Source of the DNA: Actinomycetales bacterium
GTDB taxonomy: Bacteria; Actinomycetota; Actinomycetes; Actinomycetales; Cellulomonadaceae
Reading direction: 5' to 3'
DNA: 10,569 nt
NCBI GenBank assembly: GCA_012514545.1
Contig: JAAZAC010000285.1
Span: 1 to 10,569 of the forward strand
Shown: positions 7,832 through 10,569 of the stretch, in pieces
Layout of the letters: each line of letters begins with the position of its first letter
Position numbering within the stretch: position 1 is the first letter of the stretch
The notes under the pieces: model-generated
What the model was told of the DNA's origin: nothing
Databases searched by the model: none
Seen by the model: the letters and a program-made list of their open reading frames with translations, nothing else
Position numbers and translations under genes: made by a program

Positions 7832-9540
7832 CATGCCTCCAGCCGGTCGAGGTCGGGGACGGCGGCGGGGTCCGCGGCGGCGGCGCCCTCCTCCACCCGG
7901 GGCTCGGGCACCGGGGCCTCCTCGGGCTCGAGGGACAGCGGCGAGGCCTCGATCGTGATGCCCGCCCGGCGCGGCAGCGTGAGGAGGAACGAGGCGCCCA
8001 GGCCCGGCCGCGACCACACCTCGAGGCGACCGCCGTGCAGGTGCGCGTCCTCCTGCGAGATGGCCAGGCCGAGGCCCGTGCCGCCCGTGGTCCGGGCGCG
8101 CGCCGGGTCCGCCCGCCAGAACCTGTCGAAGACGTGCTCCGCCTCCTCCGGCGTCATGCCGACGCCGTGGTCGCGCACGCGGATCGCGAGCACGTTCTCG
8201 TCGGCCGCCAGGGTGACCTCGACGGGGTTGCCCTCGGCGTGCTCGATCGCGTTGACGAGGAGGTTGCGCAGGATGCGCTCGACGCGGCGGGGGTCGACGT
8301 CCGCGATGACCTGCTCGGCGGGCAGGTCCGCGCTCAGCCACACGCCCTTGCTCGCCGCGAGCGCGGATGCCTGGTCGACCGCGCCGACGACGACCTCGCG
8401 GACGTCGCGGCGCTCGGCGTCGAGCATCGCGGCCCCCGCGTCGAACCGGCTCATCTCGAGCAGGTCGGCGAGCAGCGCCTCGAACCTGTCGAGCTGGGCG
8501 GTGAGCAGCTCCGCGGACCGGGCCGCCGCCGGGTCGAGGCGGTCGCGGGAGGAGTGGAGGATCTCCGCGGCCATGCGGATCGTCGTCAGCGGGGTCTTCA
8601 GCTCGTGGGACACGTCGGACACGAAGCGGCGCTGCAGGCGGGACAGGTCCTCCATCCGGTGGATCTGCAGCTGCAGGCTCTCCGCCATCTCGTTGAACGA
8701 CCGGGCGAGCGTCGCCATCTCGTCCTCGCCACGCACCGCCATCCGCTCCGACAGCAGGCCGTCCGCGAGTCGCTCGGCCACGCGCGCGGCCGCGCGCACC
8801 GGCTGGACCGCCGTGCGCGTGACGAGCCACGTCAGGGCGCCGAGCACCGCCACGAGGGCCACCGCGCCGAGCAGCAGCACGCGCTGGATGAACGCGAGCG
8901 TCTGCTGCTCCGACGAGAGGTCGTAGAGGTAGTAGAGCTCGTACGTGCCCACCGTGGGCACGGTGACGGTGGAGCCGACGACGACGCCGGGCACCGGCGG
9001 CTCGCCGTCGACCGGGATGCCCACGGGCATCCACAGCTGCACGTCCGACTCGCGGACCTGCGCGCGCAGCTCGCTCGTGATGAGCGAGACCCGGTCCGCG
9101 GCGGTCACCTGGTCGTTCGCGAAGGTCCGCGACGGCTGGTTCGGGGCCGCGAGCAGGAAGACGTCCCGGCGCTCGCCGCTGCCGCCCACGCGGAGCTGCC
9201 CGACGACGTCGGCGAGCAGCCGCTCGACGTCGGGCACGCTCGCGCGGTCGCCGGCGGACGCCGTGAACCGCTCCTGGGCCTGCTGGGTCGAGCTCGCCGA
9301 GTCGCCGAGGATCTGGGAGAGGCGGTCCTCGTAGAGCCCGTCGGCGATCCGGTCCGACAGGAACCAGCCGAGGCCGCTCAGCGCGGCCACGCCGAAGGCC
9401 AGCGCCGACGTCACGACCCGGATCTGCAGCGAGCCCCGCCAGCGGGCGACGACGCCGCGCCCCGCGAGCGCGAGCCAGGCCCGCCCGCGGCCCGCGCCGC
9501 GGCGGACGCGGGCCGGCCACGTCCCGGCCGCGACGCTCAC
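7831..9540 (-). CDS. mtrB: Sensor histidine kinase MtrB
   Basis: MtrB is the membrane histidine kinase that phosphorylates MtrA and controls cell division, wall metabolism and osmotic response in actinobacteria. The 569-residue protein, close to the usual MtrB length, has a basic cytoplasmic start, TM1 at about 40-61, an extracellular sensor of about 155 residues, and TM2 at about 219-241 (VLLLGAVALVAVLGALTWLV). HAMP is at about 242-295. The H-box is FVSDVSHELKTPLTT with H312. The ATPase lobe shows the N-box NLLVNAIEHA (426-435), G1 DHGVGM (457-462), the F-box FDRFWR (471-476) and G2 GGTGLGLAIS (486-495). A Pro/Glu/Ala-rich tail of about 40 residues follows the ATPase domain. GTG at 9540-9538 is the start; it overlaps the mtrA TGA by four bases (GTGA), so translation is probably coupled. 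No strong Shine-Dalgarno precedes it. All catalytic motifs are intact. Confidence 0.97.
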   Translation of the reverse strand: MSVAAGTWPARVRRGAGRGRAWLALAGRGVVARWRGSLQIRVVTSALAFGVAALSGLGWFLSDRIADGLYEDRLSQILGDSASSTQQAQERFTASAGDRASVPDVERLLADVVGQLRVGGSGERRDVFLLAAPNQPSRTFANDQVTAADRVSLITSELRAQVRESDVQLWMPVGIPVDGEPPVPGVVVGSTVTVPTVGTYELYYLYDLSSEQQTLAFIQRVLLLGAVALVAVLGALTWLVTRTAVQPVRAAARVAERLADGLLSERMAVRGEDEMATLARSFNEMAESLQLQIHRMEDLSRLQRRFVSDVSHELKTPLTTIRMAAEILHSSRDRLDPAAARSAELLTAQLDRFEALLADLLEMSRFDAGAAMLDAERRDVREVVVGAVDQASALAASKGVWLSADLPAEQVIADVDPRRVERILRNLLVNAIEHAEGNPVEVTLAADENVLAIRVRDHGVGMTPEEAEHVFDRFWRADPARARTTGGTGLGLAISQEDAHLHGGRLEVWSRPGLGASFLLTLPRRAGITIEASPLSLEPEEAPVPEPRVEEGAAAADPAAVPDLDRLEA

Positions 9541-10229
9541 GACGACCCGGTGCCCGCCTTGTAGCCGACGCCGCGCACGGTCACGACGATCTCGGGGTTC
9601 TCGGGGTCGTGCTCGATCTTGGAGCGCAGGCGCTGGACGTGGACGTTGACGAGGCGCGTGTCGGCCGCGTGGCGGTAGCCCCAGACGCGCTCGAGCAGCA
9701 CCTCACGGGTGAAGACCTGCCACGGCTTGCGCGCCAGCGCGACGAGGAGGTCGAACTCCAGGGGCGTGAGGGGGATGGTCTCGCCGTTGCGGGACACGCG
9801 GTGCCCGGTGACGTCGATCTCGAGGTCGCCGATGGTCAGGTGCTCCGGCGTCGGCTCGTCGGTGCGGCGCAGCCGGGCGCGCACGCGCGCGATGAGCTCC
9901 TTGGGCTTGAAGGGCTTGGAGATGTAGTCGTCCGCGCCCGACTCGAGCCCGAGCACGACGTCGACCGTGTCGCTCTTCGCCGTGAGCATGACGATCGGTA
10001 CGCCCGACTCGGCCCGGATGAGGCGGCAGATCTCGTTGCCGTCCTTGCCCGGGAGCATGAGGTCGAGCAGCACGAGGTCCGGCTGGCCCGTCCGGAACGC
10101 CTCGAGCGCCTCGTCCCCGTGGGCGCAGAACAGGGGCTCGAAGCCCTCGGACTTCAGGACGATGCCGATCATCTCGGCGAGGGCGACGTCGTCGTCGACC
10201 ACCAGGATGCGACCCTTCATGCTCCCCAT
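9537..10229 (-). CDS. mtrA: Response regulator MtrA (OmpR/PhoB type)
   Basis: MtrA is the DNA-binding response regulator paired with MtrB, essential in M. tuberculosis and a regulator of division and cell-wall genes in actinobacteria. The 230-residue protein has a receiver domain at 1-120 with acidic residues D12-D14, phospho-acceptor D56 in LVLLDLMLPG, T83 in MLTAKSD and K105 in YISKPFKPKEL. A linker (DEPTPEH) leads to a winged-helix output domain at about 131-227 (LTPLEFDLLVALARKPWQVF, VWGYRHAADTRLVNVHVQRL, TVRGVGYKAG). It is nearly collinear with mycobacterial MtrA, including the MxxM start. The first ATG (10229) is chosen because GGGTGA lies 4 nt upstream; before the second ATG (10220) only GGGGAG at one to two nt is seen. 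It is first of the mtrA-mtrB-lpqB operon and is transcribed away from the gene at 10367. No clear promoter is visible. Confidence 0.98.
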   Translation of the reverse strand: MGSMKGRILVVDDDVALAEMIGIVLKSEGFEPLFCAHGDEALEAFRTGQPDLVLLDLMLPGKDGNEICRLIRAESGVPIVMLTAKSDTVDVVLGLESGADDYISKPFKPKELIARVRARLRRTDEPTPEHLTIGDLEIDVTGHRVSRNGETIPLTPLEFDLLVALARKPWQVFTREVLLERVWGYRHAADTRLVNVHVQRLRSKIEHDPENPEIVVTVRGVGYKAGTGSS

Positions 10230-10274
10230 CGTGTCACCCAGGGGAAGGGACCGGCGAACGCCTCGCCCTGACGC

Positions 10275-10299
10275 CCCCGCCGCCCACCCCTCGGCGGGG
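10275..10299. repeat. Inverted repeat in the mtrA divergent intergenic region
   Basis: CCCCGCCG (10275-10282) and CGGCGGGG (10292-10299) are perfect reverse complements around a 9-nt loop. They lie 46 nt upstream of mtrA and 67 nt upstream of the plus-strand gene, roughly in the middle of the 137-bp divergent region. It could be a structural stem or a protein-binding site; chance is plausible at this base composition. A single GTCAC (10233-10237), the half-site seen in MtrA boxes, is also in this gap, close to the mtrA start. Confidence 0.3.
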
Positions 10300-10366
10300 T
10301 CGTCCGTGGCACGATGGGCGCGGTCCGCGGGGCACGGCGCCCGCGCGAGTGCGAGGAGACGAACCG

Positions 10367-10569
10367 GTGAGCGAGTCGCCCCCCGAGCGCCCCGCCGAGG
10401 GCGCTGGCCCGAGCGGCTGGACCTGGGGGCCGCACGCGAGCGGCGCCCCGGGATACGGACCCGCGCCCGCCCCCGCGCCGCAGCCGCAGTACGGGGCCCC
10501 GCAGTACGGCACGCCGCAGTACGGCACGCCCCAGTACGGCACCCCGCAGTACGGCACGCCCCAGTACGG
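10367..10569 (+). CDS. Unidentified Pro/Gln/Tyr/Gly-rich protein, N-terminal 67 codons, 3' end outside window
   Basis: The gene starts with GTG at 10367, preceded by AGGAG (10354-10358) at eight nt, and is still open at the right edge. The visible 67 residues begin MSESPPERPAEGAGPSGWTW, have no hydrophobic signal or membrane segment, and from residue 40 become a run of P-Q-Y-G-(A/T) pentapeptides. Such low-complexity cytoplasmic N-termini are common in actinobacterial membrane proteins, where they precede the first membrane helix. In related genomes genes beside mtrA can encode membrane proteins, for example with glycerophosphodiester phosphodiesterase membrane domains or DUF4129; that identity is only a guess here. 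Its function cannot be read from this fragment. It is divergent from mtrA and shares the intergenic region. Confidence 0.75.
   Translation, partial: MSESPPERPAEGAGPSGWTWGPHASGAPGYGPAPAPAPQPQYGAPQYGTPQYGTPQYGTPQYGTPQY
10484..10569 (+). repeat. 15-bp tandem repeats encoding PQYG(A/T)
   Basis: Five full 15-bp units start at 10484, 10499, 10514, 10529 and 10544, and a sixth (10559) is cut by the window edge. The first differs most (GGGGCC end, giving PQYGA); the others are nearly identical in bases, differing only at third codon positions (CCG/CCC, ACG/ACC). The near-identity at synonymous sites points to recent slippage or unequal exchange. The array is in frame with the gene starting at 10367. 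Confidence 0.9.

Noticed and set aside
5330..8926. Plus-strand frame of 1198 codons over comF, lpqB and mtrB
   Set aside because: Arg/Pro/Ala/Ser-rich shadow of three well-supported minus-strand genes.
10234..10557. Minus-strand frame with PYCGV/PYWGV repeats, resembling a Cys/Tyr-rich peptide
   Set aside because: It is the reverse reading of the PQYGT tandem repeat of the plus-strand gene, which has a good ribosome site and start; the minus reading also enters the mtrA upstream region without a ribosome site.

Overview
The window is very G+C-rich DNA from an actinobacterium. Nearly every third codon position is G or C, GTG starts are common, and long open frames appear on the opposite strand. 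The backbone order on the minus strand (mtrA, mtrB, lpqB, comF, hpf, secA) is the conserved actinobacterial arrangement, matching the mtrA-mtrB-lpqB ... comF, hpf, secA1 block of Mycobacterium tuberculosis. A glycoside hydrolase family 10 gene inside this block, together with the base composition, suggests a plant-polymer degrader such as a member of the Cellulomonadaceae. That taxonomic guess is an inference and cannot be proved from the window.

Layout by transcription order on the minus strand. At 10229-9537 is mtrA, an OmpR-type response regulator. It overlaps mtrB (9540-7831, histidine kinase) by 4 bp, and mtrB overlaps lpqB (7831-6119, lipoprotein) by 1 or 4 bp depending on which of two tandem ATGs is used. 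These three form one envelope-stress/cell-cycle signalling operon. A short hairpin follows lpqB. Next come comF (6069-5194, phosphoribosyltransferase-like competence protein), a GH10 endo-xylanase-like gene without a signal peptide (5087-3789), hpf (3523-2885, long-form ribosome hibernation factor), a strong 15-bp hairpin, a YcaQ/AlkX-family DNA glycosylase candidate (2785-1535), and the first 458 codons of secA (1375 to the left edge, continuing outside).

At the right edge a plus-strand gene starts divergently from mtrA at 10367 and runs off the window. Its visible N-terminus is Pro/Gln/Tyr/Gly-rich and contains 15-bp tandem repeats.

The housekeeping genes serve envelope homeostasis (MtrAB-LpqB), protein export (SecA), ribosome dormancy (HPF) and DNA uptake or repair (ComF, YcaQ-like). 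The GH10 gene is the metabolic outsider. It has its own strong Shine-Dalgarno sequence and what looks like its own promoter, whose -10 hexamer contains the comF stop codon and abuts a LacI-type operator. I see no wholly new multi-gene system. The items most worth checking are the embedded, apparently sugar-regulated GH10 unit and the QxD-motif glycosylase beside secA.
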